Under the pieces are notes generated by a model, which saw only the letters and a program-made list of their open reading frames with translations, was not told where the DNA came from and made no database searches. Shown piece by piece: positions 45,289 to 56,948 of a DNA stretch of 64,000 nt (positions within the stretch are counted from its first letter, which is position 1; each line of letters starts with the position of its first letter). The stretch is from Excoecaria cochinchinensis (lineage: Eukaryota; Streptophyta; Magnoliopsida; Malpighiales; Euphorbiaceae). The translations under genes were made by a program, and so were the position numbers. Where the stretch lies: contig CANTUQ010000037.1 in the NCBI GenBank assembly GCA_947683425.1, forward strand, positions 5,968,501 to 6,032,500, given 5' to 3'.

Positions 45289-46402
45289 CTAATTACCCCT
45301 AGACTGACCAAATCCAACTCGACCTCTACCTCTGCCTCTTGGTGCTAGAGGTGCATTTGATGCTCCTCTACTACTCTGCACAGTATGAGTATATCCTGAT
45401 CTTTGTGGGCAATTAACACAGAAATGTTCTATGGTTCCACATTGGAAACATGCTCCAGTAAGTCTCGTGCATGTTCCCCTATGATTTTTATGACAATAAA
45501 TACATTCTGGTGCATCAACGTTCGAACTTTCCACAGAACCTCTACCAGAACTAGGTACTTTGTCTAACCCTGTCGCCTACCCCTAGTGGCAAGGCTGCTA
45601 ACTGATTCTGTTGGTTGTGTACCCTAAGACTCCCGAGTTCTTTTTCCTGAAGACATTCCACCTCTAAAGGCTCCCTTCCTTTGAGCTCTTTCTCTCTTAG
45701 CTAACTTAGATTTTTCAATTCAAATGGTAGCTTGCACTAATTGATAATAATTTGCTTATTGCAATATGGAAAAAGCTACCAATTGATCCTTAATAGCATC
45801 ATTAAGGCCTTCTTCAAAATGCTTCTTCTTAAAATCTTCAGTCAACACATTATCAGGTGCATATTTACTCAAACGACTGAATTCCTTTTCAAATTCAGCT
45901 ACTGGATTAAAAACTTCTTCCATCTAGCTTCTTTATAAGCATCGATTGCATACTTCCTTTAGAACTCTTGACAAAAGAATTCCCAAGTCATTGGTTCAAC
46001 ATACAATGGATGCTTCATCATTAGCTTCCACCAATCATATACTACTCCTTGATGTAAGGAAACAGTACACATAGCCCTTTGTTTGAGTGGGCATCTAATC
46101 TCCTCAAGAATTCTCTGAATCTTTTCTAACCAGAACTCTGCTTTCTCAGATTCATCTAAAGTTGTCCCTAGAAATTCCTCTACACCATTTTTTCTCATAA
46201 CATTAAAGGGTGGTTTGGGTACGGTTAATCTATCCAGAACTCTTGCCATATCTTGAGTTATTTTAAATAAAGCCTCCATAGGTACGGATGGTACAAGCAT
46301 TTCATTCCCAATTGATGCAGATGGACCCTGTACTGACTGATCTTGGTCCACAGGATTTGTACTTTCAGTTGATACTTCGATAGATTCTCGAGATTCGTCC
46401 AT
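45289..46402 (-). pseudogene. gag with CCHC zinc knuckle (T2)
   Basis: Starts at ATG 46400-46402 (MDESRESIEVSTEST), 88 bp downstream of the primer site. The Gag core is the 147-codon frame 45959-46402 (EFLGTTLDESEKAEFWLEKI, VVYDWWKLMM). After broken sequence at 45535-45958, the C-terminal part shows CFQCGTIEHFCVNCP, a C-x2-C-x4-H-x4-C knuckle except for a shifted Cys, then an Arg/Gly-rich tail. It binds genomic RNA in particles. Confidence 0.8.
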
Positions 46403-46490
46403 CCTAATAATTTATAAGAAAAATAAGAATATCCGGCATTACTCGAACATATCTCTATATTTCTAGAGTCTAGAGCCGGCTAAACCTATC

Positions 46491-46501
46491 CTTTGATACC
46501 A
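46491..46501 (-). promoter_or_regulatory. primer-binding site of T2
   Basis: On the minus strand TGGTATCAAAG lies five bases after the LTR end. TGGTATCA is the complement of the initiator methionine tRNA 3' end used by many plant Ty3/gypsy and Copia elements. Confidence 0.75.
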
Positions 46502-47194
46502 TCAAATGTGAAACCCCCTAACTACCTGACAAAGATTAATTGATAATATAGAGACCCTATTAAAGGTGTGTGACACTAGCAAATATATAATCAGAAACAT
46601 ACCGATAAATCTATCCATATTTATATCCTATAACAAATTAAGTTAAACCATGCATTACTAAAAGAGAAGTTCAAATCCATAGTTATTTAATTATAGGCCA
46701 TACATTACAAAACATCTTATTTAAAAGGAAACTTATGTAATTATAAAATATATATAAAAAAGAAACCTACATCAATAAAAAAAAAAATTCCTTCAGATAC
46801 TATGCCTATGACGCCTTATGACCTTGGGGGATATTCTTACGAGCGGAGCTATCTACACGGATTAAAAGAAAATCCATGCATATTAATAAGTTTAGTGGGG
46901 ATTCAAAGATGATAATGGAAGACCCCTCACAGGGGTCATCCATGCAAACATACGTATGTCATAAGCATGTCAACAATTCAAGATATAACTCGATAATCAA
47001 TGATAACTCATATAAAAGGATAATTAAGGATTCAAATAAAATGGATCATTTACTCAAATTCAATATCATAATACCAAAGTCCATGTACCAGCATGATTAG
47101 AATGAATACCAGCACCATAACTGGTTCAAATCAAATATTATCAGAAGTCTTCACTGCCTGCCTTTCTATGGGTGTGGATAGAGGGTAATAAATC

Positions 47195-47330
47195 AAGCAT
47201 TCCCGAAGGAATGATAACAGGTATCCCTAATGAGAAAATTCAAGCATCCTCAAAAGGAAGATTTCAATAAGTTATTCCCAAAGGAATGAATTGTATTCAA
47301 ATAATCTAGCATCCTCGCAGGGAAAATATT
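47195..47330. repeat. mini-hairpin cluster in T2 5' LTR
   Basis: GCATTCCCGAAGGAATG and relatives, as in the 3' LTR. Confidence 0.65.
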
Positions 47331-47594
47331 CAAGTAGCAGTTGCTCAAACCCCTTATAGGCATGCCTATATATCCACAGCCTAAACTGACTAGCAGGCAC
47401 TCTAATAACTCAAATTCTCAAGTAATCCAATAGAAAATATATCAATTGATATCTCATCATAATTTATTCCATTTCGTAGCAATTTAGTCATATATCATCT
47501 TTATATAATCATTAAACAGATAATACACGTTTTCAAGTAAAAGCCGAACGTACAAAATTGAGTAAAAATGAAGATACAAAATGCTGAAAATAGA

Positions 47595-48035
47595 GGTTAC
47601 ACGGCGGTAAGACTTTCCTGCTCACCATGTAAATAGCGTGAAATTTATTTTCCAAAATAGAAGCTATTTACAAGGCGGTAAGAAATTTCTGACAGCCGTG
47701 TAAACTAGTAAATTAAAAGATACTAAATAGAATGCAATTACATGGTGGTAAGGTTATTTTACACAGCGGTCAGACTTACCATACGGCGGTAAGAAATACC
47801 ATAACCACCGTGTAAAATAATTTGTAAGCCAAAAATCAGTCCAGAATGCTTTTACACGGCAGTAAGGAAAATCTTGACCATCGTGTAAAACCAAAGATTG
47901 ATAAATTTGTAATCCAGAATACGTTTACACGGAGGTAAGAAAATCCTGACTGCAGAATATAACCAAAAACAAGTAAAATTAAATCTCCAAAATATGATTA
48001 CACGGCGGTAAGATAATCCTGACCGTCGTGTAACT
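47595..48035. repeat. TTACACGGCGGTAA inverted-repeat array in T2 5' LTR
   Basis: Alternating TTACACGGCGGTAAGA and CTGACCGTCGTGTAA-type units. Confidence 0.75.
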
Positions 48036-49385
48036 AGAAAAATGCAGAACTTAAATTCTGCAGAATTCCAAGTTTGCTTGCTAACCACCCTCACCCAAAG
48101 AGTAACATTTCAAGCCTTAACTCCCTTCATAAAAATTGCTCAACAACACTTTGATTTCATCTAAATACATTAATCACACAAATTGAACTTCAATTCAAAG
48201 ATTAACTACTTAACTCATAATCTATTCTAATGCAAGAATAGATTGTATTTACCAACTTCATTTAACCATCTAACAAATATGTTTAACTAACCATTGCAAT
48301 TATAAATATATAAAAGTAGAGACATGTTCCTTGAACCTCAACAACCCCAATTGAAGTTAGACAATAGAAACTCATTAAACATACCAAAATACAATTCAAC
48401 ACTTTAGTTTCCTCATCCAAACCATTATTTTAGCAACCTAATAACCCTTTTCTAGATTTTGTATTTATCCCATTTAAACCGATTCTTGCTTTGAAGTACA
48501 AAATTACAAAGATGGATCCCAAACTTGAATGAAGTCACTTCCTCAAATTCTTCAACTTAATCCACTGCTACCTTCTCTTTCCCCTTCTTCCTCTTCTCAA
48601 CTTCTTCCACTAACATACACACCCCGAATTTTTCATTATCTTCTATAATTTTTCAACCAGGAGTTCATTTTCAAAACCAAAAAATGAAGAAATGGCAGAA
48701 AGAGAAATCAAACTCACCAAATTAACTTGAATCTAGTTTCTAACTAAACATGCATAATCCCCCAAGTAGATTTCATATAAGAAATTTAACAAAGAGTATA
48801 AGAGGATTTCCAGTAATTTGTTGAACAAAGCCACAGAAAATGGCTTAAAATGTAGAATTCCACTTTGCTACGTGTCCCTCTTCTGATTTGCATGTGTATA
48901 TATATGAGTTAAACAATTCTCACTTTTAATCCTCTAATTACTTCATAATCCTCTTATTAGCATGATCTCCAACTTTCTTTATTCAATTATACCCTTAATC
49001 CAGATTATGTGCTAAATTCTCAATTTAGCAATTACTAATTAACCAACTGAATGAAATACATTTCCAATTATGCTCATTTTCACATATTTAAATTATAATC
49101 ATGCTTCTTTAACCACCCTAATTATGCAAAATGCTACTAGGGTTGGTTTCGGGGCATTACAAATTCTAATTGATAATCTCGATCTACCTTATTTTGCCTT
49201 ATAATTACTTCTTTTTGAAAATGATTAAGCCTCCAAATCTTGTTGAGGAATTCAAATTCAGGAATGTTCTTTGTATTTTTTTTAAAATATGTATATAAAA
49301 GTCTACATAAAGGTTGTGCTTTTATCAAAGAAAGTAATCTCCCATTTTCCAAACTTGGGCAAAGTTGTTCACAGCCAAGGAGAAT

Positions 49386-49448
49386 TACGATCCCAGCTGT
49401 TAAACCATATCGTGTATTATTAGCGCTCTTAATTGCTTCTTCTATAGT
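49386..49448 (-). pseudogene. aldehyde dehydrogenase (ALDH2-like) fragment
   Basis: The minus-strand frame reads TIEEAIKSANNTRYGLTAGI followed by V. This matches the conserved C-terminal stretch of plant family 2 aldehyde dehydrogenases (F-TIEE-I--ANNT-YGLAAGI). Only ~21 residues are recognisable; the sequence after it does not continue the family. ALDH2 oxidises aldehydes to acids with NAD in cytosol or mitochondria. It lies within the Pack-MULE, on the other side of T2 from the MBF1c piece. Confidence 0.5.
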
Positions 49449-49513
49449 CCTACAATTACTCGATAAACAAAACAAGCAAAATTATTTATCGATTTAAGTA
49501 AGCTCTTAAAGAA

Positions 49514-49648
49514 CCTGATTTTGAGTTTAACATTGTAAAAGAGAAATAGAGAAGAAGAAGATGATGACGACGACGACGACGACCTGATTTTGAGTTTAAC
49601 ATTGTAACAAAGAAATAGAGAAGAAGAAGAAGACGACGACGACGACGA
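49514..49648. repeat. tandem duplication with GAA/GAC triplets
   Basis: Two ~67 bp units each starting CCTGATTTTGAGTTTAACAT and ending in GAAGAAGA then GACGACGACG. The serine-rich minus-strand frame across it is a by-product. Confidence 0.85.
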
Positions 49649-50002
49649 AATGTTTCCAAAACTTTTTCTCATATAAATAGTAATGTATTATCGGGTTAAT
49701 GCGCTTTTGTTTGGTAGATTATACACATCTTGTTACGTCATTTTTGTGCTTATTTTTTATACATTAGTAAATTATAGAGATTCATCTGGTCAAATTAATA
49801 ATTCTAAGTATTCAAATAATTTTTGATATCAAGTTGGTGGGATCAGTTATGTATTATCCCTATATATAATTATTATTTATTTCAAATAATTATTGTTTTC
49901 TTTATAATTACATAACTTTTGGAAGAAATAAGCATAATAAATCAACGAAGCCTTTCGACAGCTAATCCTCATCACCGCCACGCATCTCCTTCAAGTCTCT
50001 GT

Positions 50003-50010
50003 GTATATAG
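50003..50010 (+). promoter_or_regulatory. TATA-like box of the BPI/LBP gene
   Basis: GTATATAG 47-54 bp upstream of the ATG; would give a short leader of ~20-25 bases. Confidence 0.4.
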
Positions 50011-50056
50011 TCTCCATTGCTAAAACAAATTAAACTTTCACAATTTCATCTTAAAA

Positions 50057-53000
50057 ATGGCACAGATTCTTCTTCTTCTTCTCCTAACTTCTTCTCTTTT
50101 CATTCCTTCGTATACCCAAAATCTCCAATCCACAGACCAAGAAGCCTTCATTTCAATTCTCATTTCTCAACAAGGTCTCGGCTTTGTCAAGGATTTGCTC
50201 ATAAAGAAAGCAATTTCCTCAATTATCCCTCTCAAAGTGTTCAAGATTGAAAGAGTAGCTAAAATTCCGTTTCTGGGTAATGTTGAAATGGGCCTATCCA
50301 ACATCACCATTAATGAAATTGATGTTTTATCTTCTTATGTTAATCTTGGGGATACGGGTGTTTCAATTATTGTCTCAGGAGCTAATTGTAATATAAGCAT
50401 GAGTTGGTATTATCAGTATTATACTTGGCTTGTGCCTCTGGAGATTTTTGATGAAGGGACCGCTTCTGTTAAGGTATAAGATTGGTTCAACAAGTTAATG
50501 AAACTGGATTTTGCTCATGATATGAGATATCTTTAGGGGTTTGCATTTTTTTTAGTTGCTTTATTTTCTTGATTATGCAAGTCATTAATTGGTGCTTATG
50601 GAAATAAATATAATCAGAGCATGAATTGGCGTCCTTCTAAAAATTTTCATCCAAATATCTATGCATTTGGTTGCAGTTTGGATTGTCAATTTATGATTTA
50701 GCAATAGCATCTTCCTTTATTTATTTTATTTATTTATTTATTTTATTTTTGGTGATACATGTGATATTTTGTTAAAGAAGGCGTTTTTATGTGCTTTAGT
50801 TTGTCTATTTATTTGTTTTTCTTCTTTGTTTATCTACTCGTACTATATAAGCCTTTAAGAAGGGAAATTGATGAATGCTGCTTCTGGGTAAGGTTGAAGA
50901 TATGCAAGTGGGGCTTACACTAGGATTGGAGAACCAGAACGGAACTTTGAAGCTATCTTTGGAGGACTGTGGTTTTTATGTTAAAGATATCTCTATAGAG
51001 TTGGATGGAGGAAAATCTTGGCTGTACAAAGGGTATGGATTTCTACATGATTTGATTCAGTTGTAGACTTGTGGCACTGTGATATTGCATTCTCTCACTT
51101 TTGCGAGAAACAGTGGACTAGGAAAATGAAATTGATAATTGTACATCTTGACTTTTGATGTTGCTAATCCCCAATGCGTCAGCCTATCATAGGGAAAAAT
51201 CTTTTGGCTCCATATATGATAGAGTGAAGGTGCTGACATGAGAGGGACATGGGATTTTTGCTGGGTGGGGAAGATTGAAGAGAATTCTTCGCTAAATTCA
51301 TCCAGTTGTCATACATCAATTGAATTTGTTACATCTTCCATTTCTCATTAACCTTTATATTATCTCTCAGATTGATCGATGCATTTGAAGAACCAATAGG
51401 GCCTGCTGTCGAAAATGCTATTACCAAGAAACTTCAAGAAGGGATTCTGAAGCTTGATTCATTTCTGCAAGCTCTTCCCAAAGTAATTCCAATAGATGAT
51501 AATGCTTCTCTAAATTTAACTTTTGTGAAGGATCCTTCCGTGAGTAATACTTCCATTGGTTTTGACATCAATGGATTATTCATAGGAAGGAGAAATATTT
51601 CAGTCCCAACGAATGAGATTTCAGTCCCAACGAATGAGTTCAAAAGTTCAGAGTCTTCAGTTTTCTGCTCAGATACATCTAAAATGCTTAGCATCTCATT
51701 AGATGAGGCTGTTTTTAATTCTGCATCAGCCTCATATTATGATGTAAGTTTTTGGAATCCAATTTATTTTTTAGCTAATGTTTATTAACGTTTATGTTCA
51801 CTCTCTCAGTTAAGAGCATATTCCCAATCCACTTGAATTCTCTGTCACATGTTTCTTACATTGGCCTCTATTTAGCTTTACTTTATCTGGAAGTTTCCAT
51901 ACATGTCTTAGAACTAGTACAAAATGTGATTGCAATGCAAGTTTGTTCACGTAAAATTAGAGGAATCCAGCCTTTTCTTGTCTTCTACTTCTTGGGAAAA
52001 CTAATAGTAGTTTAAATCAGTGAGAGGCAGACATCCTTAGTCAGCAGCAATGGGAATGAGAATGACATTTAGTATTGAGACTCAATTGAGACTACAATCA
52101 GCTTGGATACACTGAAAGGTTACTTATTCACTGGTTCCCCCTGTGCTGATACGTGATTTCCATCAACCCCTCCATTATCACATGATGATCTGTCACACTA
52201 TAAACACATCTAAAGTCGAATTTCCATTTCTTAGTGGTTAGAATCTCCCTTGGAAGCATCTTAGGTTGTGTGCTTTTGAAAGGCTTGGCATTCCACGAGA
52301 ATCCTACCTTCCACGAGAATCCTACCTTCCACGTGAGGAGTTTGATTCAAAGTCTTCCAGACCAAGACCCTATCTCCTATCACTTAAAGGACATTAGATG
52401 TCGCAATGGCCTGAAGCTATGGTTTACCCACTCAAGAACTGTTACGTTTCCTGGATAGAGGTGGCGTATCTTTAGTGGACTGAACAATTAATCAATCATC
52501 CAATCCCTTCTTTCCCTTCTCTTGGTCTCATTGAGCTCTCAGCTTTCATATGCTACTGGTAACCTATTGTAATAGCAAACCGACTTTTACTTCAGTGCCA
52601 TGAGTTTTTTCTTTTTTTTTTTATTTTATTTTGATTGACCATCTTAAAGTAACTTATAGTAAATCTTTAGTGGTGGTTCACGAGCTTTAAAATGGTCTTA
52701 GCATGAAACCATTGGATTGAAAAGGTATTTGGTATTAATTTCAACCTGATTCATGAGGTCATAACAGGTTATCCTTATATATAAGCATATATTCAATTGG
52801 GCATTGTATAGCACCAAGGCAGAACGGCTGCAGCTTGTGGTATATTTCTAGGAGAATTGGAATTGGAACCAAAGCATGTTATTTGAATATGCTTAATTGC
52901 ATAATTTATTATTTATTTATTTATTTTTTCTGAAGTTTGTGCTAGTTTTAATATATATATATTTATTTATTTTGCAACTGATCGTTTTTAAATAGAAAAT

Positions 53001-54329
53001 TTCTTTCTCTGTTCAGGCAAAATTCATGCAATGGGTTGTTAATAAAGTACCAGATCAGAATCTTTTAAACACTGCTGGGTGGAGAATTATTATTCCTACT
53101 CTGTACAGGAAATATCCAAATGCTGACATGAACTTGAATATTTCTTTATCTTTTCCTCCAATCATAAGAATTTCAGAACATGATATTGCTGCAACTGTTT
53201 ATGTAGACTTGATCATTGATGTCTTGAAAGGAGACGAAGTAATACCAGTTGCATGCATTTCACTTGTAAGTTGGTTTCTGGAAGTGCTGAAACATTTTAT
53301 GACCTTCTTTGTCATCTCTTTTTACTTTGTATTGTATATTTCACTGTTTTATTTTTTTCTTGTGGCTAATGCCATGTTTTGTTGATATGATTATGAGATC
53401 CCTGGTCACCACACTACGTTGGGAATGGCATACAAAGTTGGCAGAAAATTTGTGAAGGTTATAGTTATAGTCCTTTTTATATCGTGGGCATGGATACCAT
53501 CAGCGCAAATCATATTCTAGTCAAGATTTCCGACATTGCTGATTTTCTTTAACTTATTTAGGGCTACATTTTGAGAAACGTCTAGATATGCTAAGTTTCT
53601 TATTAACTTTATCTTTTGCCATCCTTCATTTTCTGCATATTGCCTAAAAGTTTTCTATGAGCACTGAGAATATTAAAGACTGCCAGTATGCTGCTCTTCC
53701 TGTGCCTATGAATGTCGTAATTGGTAACAAGTAATCAATCGCTTGTCGCTAGGACTCATCTTTTCAGGAATTTGTACTTTAGAAAATGCAGCTATTCATG
53801 TTGTTAGGACTTTTTATCTTTTTGCGTTTTCTTCCAAGTAAGACCACTGAGCTGTATGTTAATTATTCTTTATGGAATCTTAGTGAAATGTCTTGCTCTT
53901 TTATTTTGATGTATAGCATTGTTCTATTGGTTTGTGCTATACAGGACATTCGTGGCTCCGGTTCAGTTAGTCTGTCAGGGAATAAACTTGGTGGCAGTGT
54001 GAAGGTAAGCGACTTTTCAATGTCATTGAAATGGAGCAACATAGGCAAGCTTCGGTTATATCTTGTCCAGGTATGTTGCGTCCCTTTTCTTTCCTGCAAA
54101 ATGAGTTATCGATCATAATTTTTACTAAAACACCAATTCTATTGTTGCGTTACAGCCGATGATATGGACTCTTATTCAAACTGTTCTCGTACCGTATGCG
54201 AATGTATACCTCAAAAGCGGTTTCTCATTGCCCAGCATTAATGGTTTTGCTGTTAAGAATGCAGAACTAATTTGCTCAGATTCCAAAATTGTAGTTTGTG
54301 GTGATTTGGATTTTACAGAGCTCTCGTAA
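50057..54329 (+). CDS. BPI/LBP-family lipid-binding protein, six exons
   Basis: Exons 50057-50473, 50893-51032, 51371-51743, 53017-53265, 53945-54070 and 54156-54329 join to 493 codons (492 residues plus TAA), the usual length of plant LBP/BPI-related proteins. Residues 1-~20 (MAQILLLLLLTSSLFIPSYT) are a signal peptide. The N-terminal half has LISQQGLGFVKDLLIKKAIS and the second half WRIIIPTLYRKYPNADMNL, DFSMSLKWSNIG and PMIWTLIQTVLVPYANVYL, typical of the two-barrel BPI fold. Plant members bind lipopolysaccharide and act in apoplastic immunity. Introns follow GT-AG; the exon 2 acceptor is the weakest (GGGTAAG). Exon 3 has a 21 bp in-frame tandem repeat (ISVPTNE twice). Intron 3 is 1273 bp. 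No stops: probably functional. Confidence 0.88.
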
Positions 54330-55802
54330 TCAGCTTTTATTGAGATGAATGTATATTATTGTATATATTTCCAATAGGTGATTATTCAAAATAGCAGATG
54401 GAAATTTGTCGAAGTTGTTTTCATCTGTATATTTCATCAACAATAATATACATCTGTATATTTCGAATTAGAATCGAAATTTGTCAAAGTTGTTTTCAAT
54501 TCGATGAAATATATAGATCCGTTTCAAGTCAAAATTAATGGTATAATTCGATTCATTTTTAATAAAAAAAAAATAGCAGAAAAATTGGATTCAATTTTTG
54601 TTTTTTTGGATATTTCAATTCAGTTCGAAAAGATCAAATGGAATACAAAAAAAATGCTTTATTGGCTCGTGTAAATGATTAACCCGTGATTAGATATATG
54701 ATGGGATAAAAAATTTAGTCTTAAAAATTCTTTTAATGAGTCGATATTACTCAAGCACACTTTATGAGAATTAGCTTGTTGTGCTACTTGGTAAATTATT
54801 TTTATGAAATATGTAATTTTTAATTTTGTTTAATCTATTTGTTTTTCTTTTTTTTTTTTAAATATTAGTTAAAAACCATTCTATTTGGTAATCAATTTTT
54901 TCCAGGCACCAGTTCACTTTATTATTTAAATTTATTAAAAATAAATATTATTGTTTGATAAAAACTTGTAGTTCAATTTGTTATTTAAATTTATTAAAAA
55001 TTAATATTATTGTTAGATAAAAACATGCATTTTTCTCATAATGTTTATCTGTATGACAAAAGTTGTACTTGATATTGATAATTTTCATGTGAAATTTATC
55101 TTTGAAGTGATATGCAAAAGAGAGAAGATATTTCAATGCCTAAAAAATCAATAAAAATGTTTTAAACAAATATATTTAAGAAAAATATGTCAATATTTTA
55201 GAAAGAGAGAATTGTTGTACTTTGAGTTGGGAATTGGTTCCCTATTTATTGAGGAAGATTTGGTTTGTTAGCCAAATATCCTTATTAGAGTAAGAAACCG
55301 AGTTCATTTCCAAATATGATATATGGGTCTTATTAGGACTATATTTACCCTTTAATGAGATTGAATTTCATTTAGATTATGATTTCTTCTTATTTTAGAA
55401 TTCTAAAAATATCCTAAAATGCATGTAGAACGTTATTAGATTTCGTCCAATGTTATTATCTTTTAGTTCTTGATTTCTCAAGTTCTCTCGAGCCTAATTT
55501 GGCCAATTTCTATGCTAGCTTGTTTAGAATGTTAGCTGTATTTTAAGTTTTATTTGCATTGGTGGCTCTTTTTTGGGCGTTTTTGCCGCTATAGAGCAAT
55601 CCTTGCATAATTAGCTTATTTTTAGATTGTAACGTCGTTTATGTTGTTTTAGCATGTTTGGCATTATAGGCGTCATAATGTAATCTTGACAAAAGTTAAG
55701 TAAATGAATTTAGATAACATGACTTAGAAAAAATGCAAGAGATACGAATTGACTTTCAGGGGATTGGTTTTCTTTTTACCTGCCATATCCGTTCCTTTAC
55801 TG
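54330..55802. other. AT-rich spacer downstream of the BPI/LBP gene
   Basis: No gene. Holds a segment (about 55040-55440) similar to 57960-58250 in direct orientation. Confidence 0.5.
55040..55440. repeat. dispersed repeat copy 1
   Basis: Shares CCTTATTAGAGTA, TTAGGACTATATTT and GAGATTGAATTTCATTTAG with 57960-58250 in the same order. Possibly LTR relics; no termini identified. Confidence 0.5.
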
Positions 55803-56089
55803 AAAAACAATGGGCTAATGTGTATTTTTTTTTCTCGAATTATTGAAAATAGAGTGATTTTATCACTAAATTTTTTTGAGTCCATTTTACACTCGAACTT
55901 AGTTAAATAGTGTGTTTTTACTCCTAAAATGGACGGAATATCGTGCAATGGACTAACGGCATTAACGATATTAACGATATTCAAGCAAAATACGACATCT
56001 CAGCACCCTTTCTCTTAATTAACGATCCAGTCAGCAAAAAAACTGATGTGGTGGACAATAAAAAAATAAAAAAATCACTTCTAAAAAAT

Positions 56090-56500
56090 CCTTTCAGTCT
56101 TCTCGTTTGCTTTCTCTCGTCGTCCTCCTCTTCTTCTTTTTCTTCTTCTTCGTCTCATTCTTCTTAATCATCACCATTTATTTTTTGGTGAATCTAACTA
56201 CCACCACCTTCACCATGGATGTCATCACTGCCTCACAGACTCCAGTCAACTACTGTGAACGTCATCACACTCCCTCCTTCTCTCTCACATATGGTGATTC
56301 TCTCTTCACCAAAACATTCCAAATCAATTTCCAGTTGATTTCGATGGAGGATGGTGACACGAAGTTTGTCTTTGGAGTCATGACGATGAGGCACTTCTTT
56401 TGATCCCCTCCGATCATCGTCACTCGCCGTCGGAAGATAGATTGACGACGACGTGATTCGAACCTTCGAACACATCTAGACCTCTTTTGAGCGCATGACC
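56090..56500. other. possible captured segment in MULE
   Basis: Less AT-rich than the surrounding element, with a CT-rich stretch then ~60-80 codon open frames on both strands (56218-56403 plus; 56475-56233 minus). No known domain recognised. Confidence 0.3.
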
Positions 56501-56948
56501 ACTACCAACGAGTTTCTAGCGAAAACAGTTTCCTCGTGGTGGTTGCAGTTCATTCAGATCTAACAAACCACCATCCTATTCATTTATAGTGAAATTGTAA
56601 TTCTGAGTTTATTGTAATAGAAATATAAATTCAAAGTTGTAATTCTAGAATAGAAATAGAAATAGAATTTGTATAGAAATATAAAAAGAAATTCGAAGTT
56701 GTTTGCTGCTTGTTGTTGAATTATCAATGAGTTTTTTTTTTTAATTCAAGTTTGGTTGTAAAAGAAAAAAATTTCTTGGAAAATTTAGAAAAAAGCTTTC
56801 TTAAAAAACAAATAGTTTTTTTTTTTTTACCACTTTTGATTTCATTTTCTGATAAGTCAATCAATTTTTTTATTTTTAAAATTTTTTGGCATGGATGCCA
56901 CCTCATTAATTTTTAAATTAAAAGTTTATGTTGACTAAGAAAGAGAAG

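Larger units (their letters stand above)
31565..49161 (-). mobile_element. Tekay/Del-type chromovirus T2, complete with two nested solo LTRs
   Basis: The 17.6 kb is bounded by TGTAACACCCC and GGGGCATTACA and flanked by a perfect AATTC duplication (31560-31564, 49162-49166). On the minus strand: 5' LTR 46507-49161, initiator-Met-type primer site, gag with zinc knuckle, protease, RT, RNase H, integrase and a C-terminal chromodomain, polypurine tract, then the 3' LTR 31565-39205. The chromodomain and ~2.65 kb LTRs place it in the Tekay/Del clade. Solo LTRs of another family interrupt the 3' LTR (32414-37367) and pol (41100-43721). Stops and frameshifts make it non-functional. Confidence 0.92.
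46507..49161 (-). mobile_element. 5' LTR of T2
   Basis: 2655 bp, plus-strand ends TGTGAAACCCCC and GGGGCATTACA. Uninterrupted, and colinear with the split 3' LTR. A minus-strand TATA-like tract (CATATATATACACA) at about 48893-48906 lies ~255 bp inside the LTR start, implying a transcribed R/U5 of more than 2 kb that includes the hairpin cluster and the inverted array. Confidence 0.88.
30760..49860. mobile_element. Pack-MULE-like element split by chromovirus T2
   Basis: The left end GGGATAATACATAAGGAGCC and the inverted right end (GGGATAATACATAACTGATC on the minus strand at 49860) continue as terminal inverted repeats for about 125 bp, sharing AACTTG-TATCAAAAAT and AAGCACAAAAAT-type blocks. 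Flanks tgtatataa (30751-30759) and tatatataa (49861-49869) match at 8 of 9 positions, the 9 bp duplication of Mutator-like elements. Removing T2 leaves ~1.5 kb with no transposase but with an MBF1c-like piece and an aldehyde-dehydrogenase-like piece, the Pack-MULE pattern. Confidence 0.7.

Noticed and set aside
50017..50250. Alternative-frame ORF overlapping exon 1 of the BPI/LBP gene
   Set aside because: Shadow of the real signal-peptide-encoding exon.
52030..52560. ORFs within intron 3 of the BPI/LBP gene
   Set aside because: Short, no domain, includes a small tandem repeat (CCTTCCACGAGAAT); treated as intron.
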